DNA of 64,000 nt from UBA1081 sp045535305 (GTDB lineage: Bacteria; Bacillota; Clostridia; Oscillospirales; Acutalibacteraceae): contig JAZSLJ010000006.1 of NCBI GenBank assembly GCA_045535305.1, positions 1 to 64,000 of the forward strand, in the 5' to 3' direction. Positions 50,961 to 59,755 of this stretch are shown here, piece after piece. Made by a program: the position numbers and the translations under genes. Position 1 is the first letter of the stretch. Each line of letters starts with the position of its first letter. Under the pieces are notes generated by a model. The model was given only the letters and a program-made list of their open reading frames with translations. It was not told the DNA's origin and searched no databases.

Positions 50961-50994
50961 ACAGAGAGTGCCGTAGATGGCACCCTCTGTTTTC
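50961..50994 (+). terminator. Intercistronic hairpin after the first binding protein
   Basis: ACAGAGAGTGCC / GGCACCCTCTGT arms (12 positions, one mismatch), loop GTAGAT, then TTTTC. Such hairpins often keep binding-protein mRNA more abundant than permease mRNA. Confidence 0.65.
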
Positions 50995-51038
50995 AGTGTG
51001 ATATATCACATTGATAAATTAATCAAAAGGATTTTGCT

Positions 51039-51734
51039 ATGATAATGAGTGATTTTTTAGAACAGCTACCTATAGTTTTTGATGCCTTGAATGAAGGCTT
51101 TTTACAGACATTGAAACTGTTTGTAATAACACTTTTGGGTGCATTACCGCTTGGTCTTATACTGTCATTTGGTTCAATGTCTAAATTTAAGCCTTTAAGC
51201 GGATTGATTAAGACTATTGTATGGATTGTCAGAGGTTCGCCTTTGATGATACAGCTTTTAATAATTTATTATTTCCCCGGAATCGTTTTTAATAATAATA
51301 TCTGGGGCAGTGGTACAGACGGCAGATTTATAGCTTCTGCAGTAGCGTTTATTATAAACTACGCTTGCTATTTTTCCGAAATATACCGAGGCGGAATACA
51401 GGGTGTTCCTATCGGTCAGCAAGAGGCGGGCAAGGTATTGGGTCTTTCAAAAACTCAGATATTTTTCAAGATTACACTTTTGCAAATGGTAAAACGTATT
51501 GTACCGCCTATGTCCAACGAAATAATTACTTTGGTTAAGGATACATCTCTTGCACGTATTATTGCAATGCAGGAGCTTATCTGGGCAGGTGAAGCATTCC
51601 TTACAGGTTCACGCGGTATTTCAGGTCAGATATGGCCGTTGTTCTTCACTGCAATTTATTACCTTGTGTTCAACGGTGTGCTTACAATTCTTTTCGCTAA
51701 AATCGAAAAGAAACTCAGCTATTTTAAAGTTTAG
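51039..51734 (+). CDS. Amino-acid ABC transporter permease (system 1)
   Basis: 231 aa, His/Glu/Gln/Arg/opine family permease with about five helices. N-terminal GFLQTLKLFVITLLGALPLGL, WIVRGSPLMIQLLIIYY, and the ATPase-contact EAA loop EAGKVLGLSKTQIFFKITLLQ. An in-frame ATG pair (51039 and 51045) follows AAAAGGA; the second is also possible. The ATPase starts 11 nt after its stop. Confidence 0.93.
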   Translation: MIMSDFLEQLPIVFDALNEGFLQTLKLFVITLLGALPLGLILSFGSMSKFKPLSGLIKTIVWIVRGSPLMIQLLIIYYFPGIVFNNNIWGSGTDGRFIASAVAFIINYACYFSEIYRGGIQGVPIGQQEAGKVLGLSKTQIFFKITLLQMVKRIVPPMSNEIITLVKDTSLARIIAMQELIWAGEAFLTGSRGISGQIWPLFFTAIYYLVFNGVLTILFAKIEKKLSYFKV

Positions 51735-51745
51735 GAGGGTGTTTT

Positions 51746-52495
51746 ATGTCTTTACTTGAAGTTCGTAATATATCCAAAAGCTTTGGAAATGTTGAAGTAT
51801 TAAAAGATGTAAGCTTTTCACTTGAAAAAGGCGAGGTTCTTTCAATTCTCGGCTCATCAGGAGGCGGAAAAACAACATTACTCCGTTGCCTTAATTTTCT
51901 TGAGTTTGCAGAAAAAGGTCAGATTATCGTTAACGGTGAGGTCTTGTATGACGGTGTAGCGGTAAACGATAAACAACTCAGAGAAAACAGACTCCATTTC
52001 GGACTTGTTTTTCAGAATTTCAATCTTTTCCCTCAGTACAACGTTTTGCAGAATATAACATTAGCACCAAAACTTTTGAAAAAGGGTACTGATGCGGAAA
52101 TTGAAGCTGATGCAAGAAGGCTTATTGAAAGAGTAGGGCTTTCCGATAAAATCGAAAACTATCCCTGCGAGCTTTCGGGCGGTCAGCAACAGCGAGTTGC
52201 TATTGCAAGAGCATTGGCGTTGAATCCCGATATCCTTTGCTTTGATGAACCCACATCGGCTCTTGACCCCGAGTTGACGGGTGAGGTGCTTAAGGTTATA
52301 AAAGGCCTTAAAAACGGCGACAGCACAATGATTGTTGTTACCCACGAAATGGGCTTTGCAAGAGAAGTGTCCGACAGAATTATTTTTATGGCTGACGGCG
52401 TGATTGAAGAAATGGGTACTCCCGATGAGATTTTCAATCATCCCAAATCTGAAAAAACAAAGGCATTTTTCAGCAAATCTCTGGAGAATCTTTAA
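51746..52495 (+). CDS. Amino-acid ABC transporter ATPase (system 1)
   Basis: 249 aa. Walker A GSSGGGKTTLLR (about residues 35-46; the usual GSSGSGKS has Gly and Thr here), Q-loop FQNFNLFP, signature LSGGQQQRVAIARALA, Walker B ILCFDEPTSALDPE and switch His in VVTHEMGFAREV. Powers amino-acid uptake with the preceding permease. GGAGG site. Confidence 0.95.
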   Translation: MSLLEVRNISKSFGNVEVLKDVSFSLEKGEVLSILGSSGGGKTTLLRCLNFLEFAEKGQIIVNGEVLYDGVAVNDKQLRENRLHFGLVFQNFNLFPQYNVLQNITLAPKLLKKGTDAEIEADARRLIERVGLSDKIENYPCELSGGQQQRVAIARALALNPDILCFDEPTSALDPELTGEVLKVIKGLKNGDSTMIVVTHEMGFAREVSDRIIFMADGVIEEMGTPDEIFNHPKSEKTKAFFSKSLENL

Positions 52496-52496
52496 T

Positions 52497-52769
52497 ATGT
52501 GTAACAAAAATAACGAACAGATGATAAATGAGCTGTATGAGCTTATCGCATCAATGCAGACATCCGATGATTGCCGTGATTTGTTTGCAGATTTGTGCAC
52601 AATCAAAGAGTTGGAACAGATGGCACAGCGCGTCAAGGCTGCAAAACTGCTTATAGAGGGTAAAACCTATAATCAGGTTATTGAAGAAACGGATATTTCT
52701 TCGGCAACCTTAAGCCGTGTTTCAAGATGCGTTCAGTACGGCTCGGGATACAGCAAATTTTTAAAATAA
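52497..52769 (+). CDS. YerC/YecD-family TrpR-like regulator
   Basis: 90-aa helical protein: ELYELIASMQTSDDCRDLFADLCTIKELEQMAQRV and a helix-turn-helix LIEGKTYNQVIEETDISSATLSRVSRCVQYG. This matches the YerC/YecD family related to the Trp repressor. It starts 2 nt after the ATPase stop, so it is the last gene of ABC operon 1. By analogy with TrpR it may sense an amino acid and regulate the transporters (inference). Confidence 0.9.
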   Translation: MCNKNNEQMINELYELIASMQTSDDCRDLFADLCTIKELEQMAQRVKAAKLLIEGKTYNQVIEETDISSATLSRVSRCVQYGSGYSKFLK

Positions 52770-52836
52770 TTGCATAATTATTAAAAATGACAAGTATATA
52801 TACATAAAATCACCTTATTTATATGCAAAAATTCAG

Positions 52837-52865
52837 TTGAATTCGGTATTATTATGTGCTATACT
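52837..52865 (+). promoter_or_regulatory. Promoter of ABC transporter 2
   Basis: TTGAAT, 17-nt spacer ending TGC (extended -10), TATACT, 37 bp before the ATG. A possible target of the YerC-like regulator just upstream. Confidence 0.7.
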
Positions 52866-52901
52866 TTGTGAGTAAAATTTTTATAAAGGAGATAATCCAA
52901 A

Positions 52902-53738
52902 ATGAAAAAAGTAATTTCTGTTTTAATGGCAGTTGCAATGCTCTTTACAGTATGTATGCTTGCAGGCTGCACAGACAACAAAGCAAACAACAATGAAGAA
53001 ACATCAACAGATGAAGATGTAAGCCTTCAGTTCACAAGCATGACTGCAACAGAAGGTGTGCTTGTTATGGCTACAAACGCAGCATTCCCTCCCTATGAGT
53101 TTGTTGAGGGCGGCGCTTTTGCAGGTATCGACGTTGAAATCGCAGGCAAAATTGCCGAAAAGCTTGGTATGACACTTGAAATCAAAGACGTTGAATTCGG
53201 TTCAATCATCGGCGGTGTTCAGACAGGCAAGTTCGACATGGGTATGGCTGGTATGACTGTTACAGATGAAAGACTTGAAAGTGTTAACTTCTCAACTACA
53301 TACGCAACAGGTATTCAGGTTGTTATCGTTGCTGAAGATTCAGCTATCAAATCACTTGATGACCTCAAGGGCGACGGTTCAATGAAGTTCGGCGTTCAGC
53401 AGGATACAACAGGTGATATCTATGCATCAGATACAGCAGAAAACGGCGGCTACGGTGCAGACAACGTTATCCGTTACAAGACAGGTGCTGACGCTGTTCA
53501 GGCTCTTAAATCAGGCAAGGTTGATGCTGTTATCATTGATAACGAGCCCGCAAAGTCTTTTGTTGCTGCAAACGACGGTCTTAAGATTCTTGATGCAGAA
53601 TGGGCAGTTGAAGATTACGCTATCTGTATTGCAAAGGAAAATACAAAGCTTCTTAATGCTGTTAACAAGGCTCTTGCAGAGCTTAAGGCAGACGGCACAA
53701 TCGATGCTATCGTTGCAAAGTACATTCCCGCAGAATAA
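52902..53738 (+). CDS. Amino-acid ABC transporter substrate-binding lipoprotein (system 2)
   Basis: 278 aa. Lipobox LAGC (Cys about residue 23), acidic linker, family 3 binding domain: TNAAFPPYEFVEGGAFAGIDVEIA, DMGMAGMTVTDERLESVNFS, and late AVIIDNEPAK. The PPYEF/AGIDVEIA elements are typical of cystine or polar amino-acid binders; the ligand is not certain. Paralogue of the first binding protein but clearly diverged. AAAGGAG site. Confidence 0.93.
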   Translation: MKKVISVLMAVAMLFTVCMLAGCTDNKANNNEETSTDEDVSLQFTSMTATEGVLVMATNAAFPPYEFVEGGAFAGIDVEIAGKIAEKLGMTLEIKDVEFGSIIGGVQTGKFDMGMAGMTVTDERLESVNFSTTYATGIQVVIVAEDSAIKSLDDLKGDGSMKFGVQQDTTGDIYASDTAENGGYGADNVIRYKTGADAVQALKSGKVDAVIIDNEPAKSFVAANDGLKILDAEWAVEDYAICIAKENTKLLNAVNKALAELKADGTIDAIVAKYIPAE

Positions 53739-53755
53739 TATTTTGTTCATTTCCG

Positions 53756-53789
53756 GGGACGGGAGCAATTCCGTCCCTTTAATTTTTTT
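53756..53789 (+). terminator. Intercistronic hairpin after the second binding protein
   Basis: GGGACGG / CCGTCCC 7-bp stem, 8-nt loop, then TTTAATTTTTTT. Same arrangement as in system 1. Confidence 0.75.
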
Positions 53790-53807
53790 AGCAGAGGAGC
53801 ATTAAAA

Positions 53808-54545
53808 TTGATTTTAGAATGGCTCAATGATTTAAAAGATACTTTTATAAGATGCTTTATTGAGGATAACAGATGGGAATGGCTTGCTGAAGGTTTCGGC
53901 AAATCATTACTTATTACTTTTCTTTCAATATTTTTAGGTCTTGCTTTCGGTATTCTCCTTGCCGCAATTCGTTCCTCATATGATAAAAATGAGGAATCAC
54001 TTAAACTCAGAGGCGGTATCGGCTATGGATTGCTCAGATTCTTTAACGGATTGAGTAAAATATACATAACGGTTATCCGTGGCGTTCCCGTTGTTGTTCA
54101 GCTTATGCTGTGGTATTTTGTGTTCCTTAAAACACAATCCAACGATGTCCTTATTGCCGTTGTTGCTTTCGGTGTTAACTCATCTGCTTACGTTGCAGAA
54201 ATCTTCCGCGGCGGTATAATGAGTATTGATAACGGTCAGTTTGAAGCAGGTCGTTCTCTGGGATTTAACTATGTGCAGACAATGATTCATATTGTTATTC
54301 CGCAGGCAGTAAAGGCTTCACTTCCCACGCTTCTTAATGAGGTTATTGCCCTTCTTAAAGAAACATCAGTTGCAGGTTACGTAGGCATTATGGACCTTAC
54401 AAAAGCAGGCGACCGCATCAGAGGTATCACATTCGAGGCATTTATGCCCCTTCTTGCTGTTGCGGCAATTTACCTTATAACGGTTATTGTGCTTACAAAG
54501 ATATTTACATCTATCGAAAGGAGGCTTCGCCGCAGTGAACGATAA
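53808..54545 (+). CDS. Amino-acid ABC transporter permease (system 2)
   Basis: 245 aa, HAAT-family permease: GFGKSLLITFLSIFLGLAFGILLA, VIRGVPVVVQLMLWYFV, AYVAEIFRGG and EAGRSLGFNYVQTMIHIVIPQA as the EAA loop. Start is TTG at 53808 with GAGGAG 8 nt upstream; no nearer ATG exists in frame. Its 3' end overlaps the ATPase start by 11 nt. Confidence 0.93.
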   Translation: MILEWLNDLKDTFIRCFIEDNRWEWLAEGFGKSLLITFLSIFLGLAFGILLAAIRSSYDKNEESLKLRGGIGYGLLRFFNGLSKIYITVIRGVPVVVQLMLWYFVFLKTQSNDVLIAVVAFGVNSSAYVAEIFRGGIMSIDNGQFEAGRSLGFNYVQTMIHIVIPQAVKASLPTLLNEVIALLKETSVAGYVGIMDLTKAGDRIRGITFEAFMPLLAVAAIYLITVIVLTKIFTSIERRLRRSER

Positions 54546-55275
54546 TATTATTGAGGTCAGAGGGCTTAAAAAGCACTATAACGGCGGTGATGTAAAAGCT
54601 CTTGACGGTATTGATGCTAACATAAAAAGGGGCGAGGTTGTTGTTGTAATCGGCCCGTCCGGCAGCGGTAAATCAACATTTCTTCGTTCATTGAATCTGC
54701 TTGAGCTTCCTACTGAAGGTTCAATTATGTTCAACGGAACGGATATTACCGACAAAAAGGTTAATATCAATTTGCACCGTCAGAAAATGGGCATGGTGTT
54801 CCAGCATTTTAACCTTTTTGCAAATATGAATATTCTCAAGAATATGACAAGTGCCCCCACACAGCTTCTTAAAAAGAGCAAGGCGGAGGCAGAGGAAAAA
54901 GCAAGAGGTCTTTTAAAAAGAGTAGGTCTTGAGGATAGGGCAGACGCATATCCCTCACAGCTTTCAGGCGGTCAGAAACAGCGTGTTGCAATAGTCCGTG
55001 CATTGTGTATGGAGCCCGAGGTGATGCTCTTTGACGAGCCAACCTCAGCTCTTGACCCGGAAATGGTAGGCGAGGTTCTTGATGTTATGAAAAACCTTGC
55101 AGCAGAGGGTATGACGATGGTTGTTGTTACTCACGAAATGGGCTTTGCCCGTGAGGTTGCAGACAGAGTAATTTTCATGGACAGCGGTGTTATCATTGAG
55201 GAAGGCACTCCCGATGAAATCTTTGATGCGCCCAAGAGCGACAGACTTAAAAGCTTCTTAGCAAAAGTGCTTTAA
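54535..55275 (+). CDS. Amino-acid ABC transporter ATPase (system 2)
   Basis: 246 aa. Walker A GPSGSGKST, Q-loop FQHFNLFANM, signature LSGGQKQRVAIVRAL, Walker B VMLFDEPTSALDPE and VVTHEMGFAREVA. The GTG at 54535 is preceded by GGAGG 10 nt upstream; an earlier in-frame ATG at 54487 lies deep in the permease and has no ribosome site. Completes a second full transporter with the same gene order as the first. Confidence 0.94.
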   Translation: MNDNIIEVRGLKKHYNGGDVKALDGIDANIKRGEVVVVIGPSGSGKSTFLRSLNLLELPTEGSIMFNGTDITDKKVNINLHRQKMGMVFQHFNLFANMNILKNMTSAPTQLLKKSKAEAEEKARGLLKRVGLEDRADAYPSQLSGGQKQRVAIVRALCMEPEVMLFDEPTSALDPEMVGEVLDVMKNLAAEGMTMVVVTHEMGFAREVADRVIFMDSGVIIEEGTPDEIFDAPKSDRLKSFLAKVL

Positions 55276-55287
55276 TTTGCCAACGGC

Positions 55288-55424
55288 AAATTAAATGAAT
55301 AATCAGCAATTAGTAATGAGTAATGATGGAAAGGGCGTTGCCCTTTGACCCATTTAAATCAAGCCGCTTTGCGGCTTCCTCAATTGCTCATTTCTCACTG
55401 CTCATTGCTCATTGATACAATAAA
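55288..55424. repeat. Diverged intergenic palindromic repeat, copy D
   Basis: Similar plan to copies A-C: left AATGAATAATCAGC...AATGAGTAATG units, core AAAGGGCGTTGCCCTTT then GACCC, and right TTGCTCATT/CTGCTCATTG units ending CAATAAA. An extra AAGCCGCTTTGCGGCTT hairpin is inserted. The flanking units differ in sequence from copies A-C, so it is a sister subfamily. Confidence 0.65.
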
Positions 55425-55425
55425 T

Positions 55426-55452
55426 CCCCCTCAACCGAGGGGGAATATTTTT
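55426..55452. terminator. Bidirectional terminator between convergent operons
   Basis: CCCCCTC / GAGGGGG 7-bp stem with loop AACC. On the plus strand AATATTTTTT follows, on the minus strand ATTTATTG. Confidence 0.75.
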
Positions 55453-56858
55453 TATTTAATTGTGCTGAATGTATTGCTTATTTCATTTACATCACCTGTA
55501 GTGATATAAAAGTCATATTCAATCGGTGTATAGCTTTTGAACAGCATATCTTTTACAACTGCAATATATGATGTGGGGCCGTCATCTGCAGGGGAGTGGT
55601 TTGTTGTTTCTCCTCTTGCAAAAACACCTGTAAGAAAGCTTGTTGCACCCTCATCGGGTACATAAAGACCGATTCCGAAGCTGTCATCAAATTCACCTGT
55701 GAATGCTGCCCAATTTTCAGTTGATGCATAATTGGGATAACCTGCATCGGGCCAGAAAATAAGGTCTTTTACATATTTTAATTCACCGTTGTCGCAGTAA
55801 ACAAAGTTGTTAAGCGGTTCAACGCAGTAAAATGCAGGCAATTCCTGTGTTCTGGGAGTTTCTTTATAACCCGAGAAATCCACGAATCTGCACGAAACAT
55901 CAACAATTTTGCCGTCAAGAGTGTAATATGCTTCCATATAAGACGGTGTGATATGCTCTTTTTCTTTTGCCCAGTCAAGTGGCTGACATTTTATGTATAT
56001 TAAATTATCATCAATTTTCAAATCAACGATTTTGCTGTTTTCGTTGTACTGATTACCGCCTTGTACGGGGTTATAATGCCATTTGTTATCCATATATACT
56101 GCAGGTTCATAGTTTTTATCATCAATCGTACCGTAGTAGGACTGCTGAACAAGTCTGCCCGTATCGTTTTTATTTATAAGATTAACATTATCGTTGACAG
56201 ATTTTGCGTTGTATCTCTTTGCCGCATCTGAATCAACATGAATCTTTCCGTCAACATCAACAACCTGTACATTTGAGTCAAGGTCTTCAAGATAGCTCAA
56301 AGCACCGCCCCAAAGCAAATCTACACCGATTTTAACGCTGTTGTTCTGAATATAAATCTGTTTATCGGGTATTTCTCTGTTGAATGCATTGATGCCGTGA
56401 ATGTAGATTGTGGCTTTATCTTTATCAAGCGGAGTGAATGATATACTGTTGATAAAATTCGCTTTTGTTCCTTTTAAACAGTTGTTGATAAAGGAGTAAA
56501 AATATGTAACATCTTCACTCGGCTCAAGGAAAAATTCTTCCGTTACCGTTTTAACGCCGGCGTTATAACATATTTCACCCTTGATATGTGCATCAGTTGT
56601 ATAAGCAATACCGTAATAATTAAACCATTTGAAATAATTCTTATTGATTTCAATGGTTACGGTATCTGTTAAAACAATGCCACCGCTAACGTCTGTTTTT
56701 GCATCAACGGCAATATATTCACCTTCCACATAAATGCCTTCGGCTGTCGGTGCGCTGCAATCAATGCCGAAATCAGTGCTGTTTAAAAAAGGTAAAAAAC
56801 TTACAGGATAGGTAAAAAAGCCAAAAATAAAAGCTAAAATTAAACTGATTGTTTTCAT
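55452..56858 (-). CDS. Secreted protein of unknown function
   Basis: 468 aa. N-terminal hydrophobic signal (about residues 1-20) then a long, Asp/Asn/Tyr-rich, probably all-beta protein. Segments such as RLVQQSYYG, WHYNPVQGG, QPLDWAKEKEHITPSYMEAYY and DVSCRFVDFSGY suggest a large beta-sandwich like those of carbohydrate-active enzymes, but I recognise no family or catalytic pair. No good ribosome site is evident. Convergent with ABC system 2. Confidence 0.65.
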   Translation of the reverse strand: MKTISLILAFIFGFFTYPVSFLPFLNSTDFGIDCSAPTAEGIYVEGEYIAVDAKTDVSGGIVLTDTVTIEINKNYFKWFNYYGIAYTTDAHIKGEICYNAGVKTVTEEFFLEPSEDVTYFYSFINNCLKGTKANFINSISFTPLDKDKATIYIHGINAFNREIPDKQIYIQNNSVKIGVDLLWGGALSYLEDLDSNVQVVDVDGKIHVDSDAAKRYNAKSVNDNVNLINKNDTGRLVQQSYYGTIDDKNYEPAVYMDNKWHYNPVQGGNQYNENSKIVDLKIDDNLIYIKCQPLDWAKEKEHITPSYMEAYYTLDGKIVDVSCRFVDFSGYKETPRTQELPAFYCVEPLNNFVYCDNGELKYVKDLIFWPDAGYPNYASTENWAAFTGEFDDSFGIGLYVPDEGATSFLTGVFARGETTNHSPADDGPTSYIAVVKDMLFKSYTPIEYDFYITTGDVNEISNTFSTIK

Positions 56859-56984
56859 TTTTTCATCACCGATATCAGTATATCAAATGAAAAAAATAAT
56901 GTCAACTTTATATATTCCAAAATTAGGAGTATTCAGTTTTTCGGTATGATGTGGTAGAATAACCATATACGAGGAGAGATGTAA

Positions 56985-57638
56985 ATGATAGGAAAAGATG
57001 TGGAATTGATTGAATATTCCGAAAAGGTTGATTTCTGGAATTGTCTGACACATATTGTCGGTGCAGTATTCGGTGTTTTTGCCCTTGTAATGCTTGTTAT
57101 CAAGGCTGACGGTTCAAGATATATGCTGTCGGCTGTTGTTTACGGCATTTCGATGATAGCGGTTTATACAATGTCATCTGTTTATCACGGACTGCCAAGG
57201 GGTGAAGCAAAACGGAAAGCAAGGCTTGTTGACCATTGTACCGTACCCGTGCTTATTGCAGGAACGGCTACACCCTGCGCTTTGATTACGCTTTATGAAA
57301 TTAACAGTGTTATAGGCGTTGCCGTTCTTGTGTTTGCGTGGCTGTGTGCTTTTTTTGGTATTTTTTCAAAGTTGTTCTTTTTTGAAAGGTTGAAAACAGT
57401 TACGATAACTGTGTACATAGTTGCAGGTATTATTATGCTTATGAGTGTTATACCTGTATTTAACAATATAAATAAAGTTGCATTCGGTGAAATTATTGCA
57501 GGCTGTATATGTTATCTTTTAGGTGCGGTATTCTGCGGATTGGGCAGAAAAACACATTGTCTGCACGCAGTATTCCATATTTTTGTGCTTCTGGGCAGTG
57601 CATTTCATTTTTATTCAATCTATGTGTATTCATTTTAA
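56985..57638 (+). CDS. Hemolysin III / PAQR-family membrane protein
   Basis: 217 aa, about seven transmembrane helices. Conserved metal-site elements: SSVYHGLP, LVDHCTVPVLIAGT and the C-terminal HAVFHIFVLLGSAFHF. Bacterial members (YqfA/YplQ) influence membrane homeostasis; a haemolytic role should not be assumed. GAGGAG site. Confidence 0.9.
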   Translation: MIGKDVELIEYSEKVDFWNCLTHIVGAVFGVFALVMLVIKADGSRYMLSAVVYGISMIAVYTMSSVYHGLPRGEAKRKARLVDHCTVPVLIAGTATPCALITLYEINSVIGVAVLVFAWLCAFFGIFSKLFFFERLKTVTITVYIVAGIIMLMSVIPVFNNINKVAFGEIIAGCICYLLGAVFCGLGRKTHCLHAVFHIFVLLGSAFHFYSIYVYSF

Positions 57639-57780
57639 TTAAATTTGTTGTATTTTAAGCCTTTTATAACCTGAAAACAGCTTAATTGTACCGCGCAACA
57701 AATTGTTGCTGTGTTATTTTTAATAAATGCGTGGACTTTTTATTGCAAATGTGATTATATATAAGCAGGAGGTGCTGCTT

Positions 57781-59205
57781 ATGACCAAAGTTTCAAAAAA
57801 CCTTAAAAAAATCCGAACATCTAAAAAGCTGACACAGGATGCTCTTGCAGAAAAGCTGTTTGTAACCAGACAAACAGTTTCCGGTTGGGAAAACGACAGA
57901 ACACAGCCTGATATTGAAATGCTTATTAAGATTTCCGAAGTGCTTGAGGTTGATGTTGAGGAGCTTATATACGGCGAAAAAAGATATAAGAGCGAAGATG
58001 CTAAAAAACAAAACACAAAACGTATACTTACGGTTATATTTTCAATAATTGCATCTGTGCTAATCGGAGCTGGTCTTATACTCATTTTTGTAACAGGCTG
58101 GGAAAAGATGCCCGATATATTCAAGTCCGTTTTTGCATTTGTTCCCATTCTTGCAGGTCAGACTGCGGCAGTTTATACATATATAAAGCACAGGGACAGC
58201 ATAGCATGGCGTGAGGGAGCATCTGTTTTGTGGTGTGCAGGTATTGCGGCAACTGTTGCCCTTGTCAACAGCGTGTTTAATATTGACGGCGGTTTTGCAA
58301 ACTGCTTGCTGATTGATGCATTGATGTTTCTGCCCGTAATTTATGTGCTTGATGCAGTAACACCCCTTGCGGTATATTACGCATCAACAATAGGTTATTG
58401 CATATATCTGTACGAAAACACAAATAACTCGTTTGTCCCGCTGTTAATGATTCTGCTCTTTGTTATCGGTTTGATTTATGTAATTATCAATCGTAAAAAA
58501 ACAGATGATGTGCGGCATATTTACACTTTGTGGATTTCCGTAATTGCTGCAAATGCCATTGTGATTATAAACGGACTTTTCTTCGCACTCAACGTACCTG
58601 TTATATTGTTTACAACTGTTGCATTTTACCTTTCTCTTTATCTTTTTGATAAACAGGATGCATGGCATTTGCCCTTTAAAACTCTGGGACTTACAGGTTG
58701 TACGGTAACATCGGTTGTATCGGTAATATTGTTTAATCCCGAAATCGGTTCTTATGGTATAGATGATTTTGAAATAAATACGTTCATTTTTGCTGTTTGC
58801 AGCATTGTATGCGTTGTTTCTGCATTGATTTTAGGTGTAAACTCATTAAAAAAGAATGTTACAAAAATAATCTATTGTGCATTTGCGGCTGTGTGTCTGC
58901 TTACGGAAATAGTATTTGTGCTTTTCGACCTGGAAGGCAGTATACTTGTTTATATTGTAATTATGATTTGTTCTTTCGGTATGTCGGTAAGCCTTATTGC
59001 ACACGGTGCGCTGGCAGGTAAATTTGCGCCGCTTAATTTAGGTCTTGTTTCAACCGCTGTGCTTATTGCATATATGATAGCAAGTCTTATTGAAATCGGT
59101 ATGCTTACTGCGGGAATTCTTCTTCTGATATTCGGTATTGTACTGTTTGCGGTGAATTTTCTTCTTGCAAAAAAAATGAAAATTGCAAAAAAGGAGGAAA
59201 TGTAA
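57781..59205 (+). CDS. XRE-type HTH regulator fused to a multi-pass membrane domain (DUF2157-like)
   Basis: 474 aa. The N-terminal helix-turn-helix (about residues 5-60: LKKIRTSKKLTQDALAEKLF, VTRQTVSGWENDRTQPD) is a clear XRE/Cro type. The rest, from about residue 75, is about 12 hydrophobic helices beginning with a DUF2157-like block (AGLILIFVTGWEKMPDIFK, LAGQTAAVYTY, REGASVLWCAGIAATVALV). The ATG at 57781 has AGGAGG. It is followed 1 nt later by a GDYXXLXY-like gene, the usual partner of DUF2157. A membrane-tethered regulator is likely. Confidence 0.8.
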   Translation: MTKVSKNLKKIRTSKKLTQDALAEKLFVTRQTVSGWENDRTQPDIEMLIKISEVLEVDVEELIYGEKRYKSEDAKKQNTKRILTVIFSIIASVLIGAGLILIFVTGWEKMPDIFKSVFAFVPILAGQTAAVYTYIKHRDSIAWREGASVLWCAGIAATVALVNSVFNIDGGFANCLLIDALMFLPVIYVLDAVTPLAVYYASTIGYCIYLYENTNNSFVPLLMILLFVIGLIYVIINRKKTDDVRHIYTLWISVIAANAIVIINGLFFALNVPVILFTTVAFYLSLYLFDKQDAWHLPFKTLGLTGCTVTSVVSVILFNPEIGSYGIDDFEINTFIFAVCSIVCVVSALILGVNSLKKNVTKIIYCAFAAVCLLTEIVFVLFDLEGSILVYIVIMICSFGMSVSLIAHGALAGKFAPLNLGLVSTAVLIAYMIASLIEIGMLTAGILLLIFGIVLFAVNFLLAKKMKIAKKEEM

Positions 59206-59206
59206 A

Positions 59207-59755
59207 ATGCGTAAAAAATCAGGATTTATAATGCTCATAATAATTATTGTTCTTCAGCTGTGTGTACCTGTTGGTATGATAGTTTATAAAACAGCCGAAA
59301 CGAATGCAATAACAGAAAACGGTGAGTTGGTAAAATTTAAAATAAGCAGTATGACTTACTCCAAAGGGGCAGTCGAAATCGATATCATCACTTATAACGA
59401 CTGGGGAAATTATTATGCTGAAATTGAAAAAACTGATACCGGCTATGCTGATCTTGTGCTGACTGATGTTAAACCCGAGGGTGATATCTACGTAAAAAGC
59501 AACGATAAATATGAATTTGATTTTCCTGTGCATCAGATAAAAACTGAAAATTTCAGTAAGCTTGAATATGTTTATCTTATTCAAAAAACAGGAAATGAAG
59601 ATTGGTGGGATAAAATTATTGCAAATCATGAGCTTTACAGCAGTGCATATCTTGAAGCGTATGTGTATAAGGGCAAGGTTGTTCCCGTTGGAGTTTATAT
59701 CAACGGCATAGATATAAACATATACCTTTCACGGTTGAATGAAGAGAAAAAGTAA
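59207..59755 (+). CDS. GDYXXLXY-like membrane-anchored protein
   Basis: 182 aa. One N-terminal helix (about residues 6-27, FIMLIIIIVLQLCVPVGMIVY), then an extracellular beta-rich domain ending AYLEAYVYKGKVVPVGVYINGIDI, which resembles the C-terminus of GDYXXLXY-domain proteins. The eponymous GDY motif is degenerate here (PEGDIYVKSN may be its remnant). The ATG at 59207 has AAGGAGG. Function unknown; coupled to the XRE-DUF2157 gene. Confidence 0.65.
   Translation: MRKKSGFIMLIIIIVLQLCVPVGMIVYKTAETNAITENGELVKFKISSMTYSKGAVEIDIITYNDWGNYYAEIEKTDTGYADLVLTDVKPEGDIYVKSNDKYEFDFPVHQIKTENFSKLEYVYLIQKTGNEDWWDKIIANHELYSSAYLEAYVYKGKVVPVGVYINGIDINIYLSRLNEEKK

Noticed and set aside
52061..52636. Minus-strand 191-codon frame over the first ABC ATPase
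   Set aside because: Shadow of a conserved ATPase with all motifs intact.
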